Below the pieces are notes generated by a model, which was not told the origin of the DNA, searched no databases, and was given only the letters and a program-made list of their open reading frames with translations. The position numbers were made by a program, and so were the translations under genes. This document shows, piece after piece, positions 23,355 to 23,442 of a stretch of 23,442 nt of DNA. Numbering within the stretch: position 1 is the stretch's first letter; every line of letters starts with the position of its first letter. Origin of the DNA: JBOFDK01 sp051656485. Lineage in GTDB: Bacteria > Bacillota > Clostridia > Lachnospirales > Cellulosilyticaceae. The stretch spans positions 1 through 23,442 of the forward strand of contig JBOGBZ010000070.1 in assembly GCA_051656485.1 (NCBI GenBank), given 5' to 3'.

Positions 23355-23381
23355 CAATCTATACTTTCTACTAATAGATTG
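23355..23381 (-). repeat. Inverted repeat just upstream of the yqzL ribosome binding site
   Basis: CAATCTAT (23355-23362) and ATAGATTG (23374-23381) are perfect 8-bp inverted arms around an 11-base spacer. The low-coordinate arm touches the GGGGG ribosome binding site of yqzL. It could be a small leader hairpin or an operator. Beyond it, 23382-23442 has no gene I can support and no convincing promoter. Confidence 0.45.
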
Positions 23382-23442
23382 TGTTAAAAGACCTAAAATA
23401 TGTTACAAAAAAACTTCCAATCCTTGGTACCTTGACGATTTA

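Noticed and set aside
23382..23442. Tail of an upstream gene such as era on the minus strand
   Set aside because: Each minus-strand frame gives only a short peptide before a stop and none matches a known C-terminus that I can recognise.
23344..23442. A yqzL operon promoter, TTAACA with 18-base spacer and TATAGA
   Set aside because: It would put the transcript start on or next to the ribosome binding site, which leaves too little leader; the match is probably chance.
1..23442. CRISPR arrays, insertion sequences, prophage, tRNA or rRNA genes
   Set aside because: I found no regularly spaced direct repeats, transposase or integrase motifs, or RNA gene signatures other than the T-box leader.

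Overview
The window looks like a chromosomal core-genome segment of a low-GC, Gram-positive anaerobe of class Clostridia. It has a tyrosine T-box leader, extended -10 promoters, purine-rich ribosome binding sites, intrinsic terminators, the yqzL-recO pair, a DNA polymerase I with a decayed proofreading domain and the ACT/UPF0210 pair. A Lachnospirales/Cellulosilyticum-like host is my guess from gene content, not a measurement. I see no phage genes, transposase, CRISPR array, integrase, rRNA or tRNA.

Layout, left to right. (1) 1-3416, minus strand: an operon read from a good promoter at 3388-3416: metallophosphoesterase, RsmF-type 16S rRNA m5C methyltransferase, RsuA-type pseudouridine synthase and a HAD hydrolase cut by the window edge. 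The middle two modify 16S rRNA and the genes are packed within a few bases. (2) 3430-5558, minus: a TIGR01212/YtqA-type radical SAM gene with its own promoter, an intrinsic terminator, then a membrane-anchored M23 (LytM) peptidase that has no clear promoter of its own. (3) 5683-6482, plus: two small monocistronic genes, a DUF378 membrane protein and an orphan P-loop protein, each closed by a terminator. (4) 6543-8477, minus: a GlgX/isoamylase-type debranching enzyme. (5) 8564-10152, plus: promoter, tyrosine T-box riboswitch, tyrS and terminator. (6) 10151-17438, minus: an apparent six-gene operon: GalT-like HIT protein, long FtsA-like actin-fold protein, ACT-domain protein (UPF0237), PFL-like protein (UPF0210), aminoacyl-histidine dipeptidase PepD and an AI-2E/PerM-family membrane protein. 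(7) 17508-23343, minus: yqzL, recO, polA, coaE and an orphan peptide-binding lipoprotein, closed by a strong hairpin.

The genes are mostly well-known housekeeping functions: DNA repair (polA, recO), CoA synthesis (coaE), translation (tyrS, two rRNA modifiers), peptide use (pepD, substrate-binding lipoprotein) and glycogen metabolism. The least understood parts are the FtsA-like protein with a long repeated beta-grasp-like tail, the ACT/UPF0210 pair beside it, and the orphan P-loop protein. No dramatic new system is evident. Several longest-possible ORF starts are wrong because they run through the ribosome binding site or promoter; corrected starts are given. One short gene (yqzL) is added.
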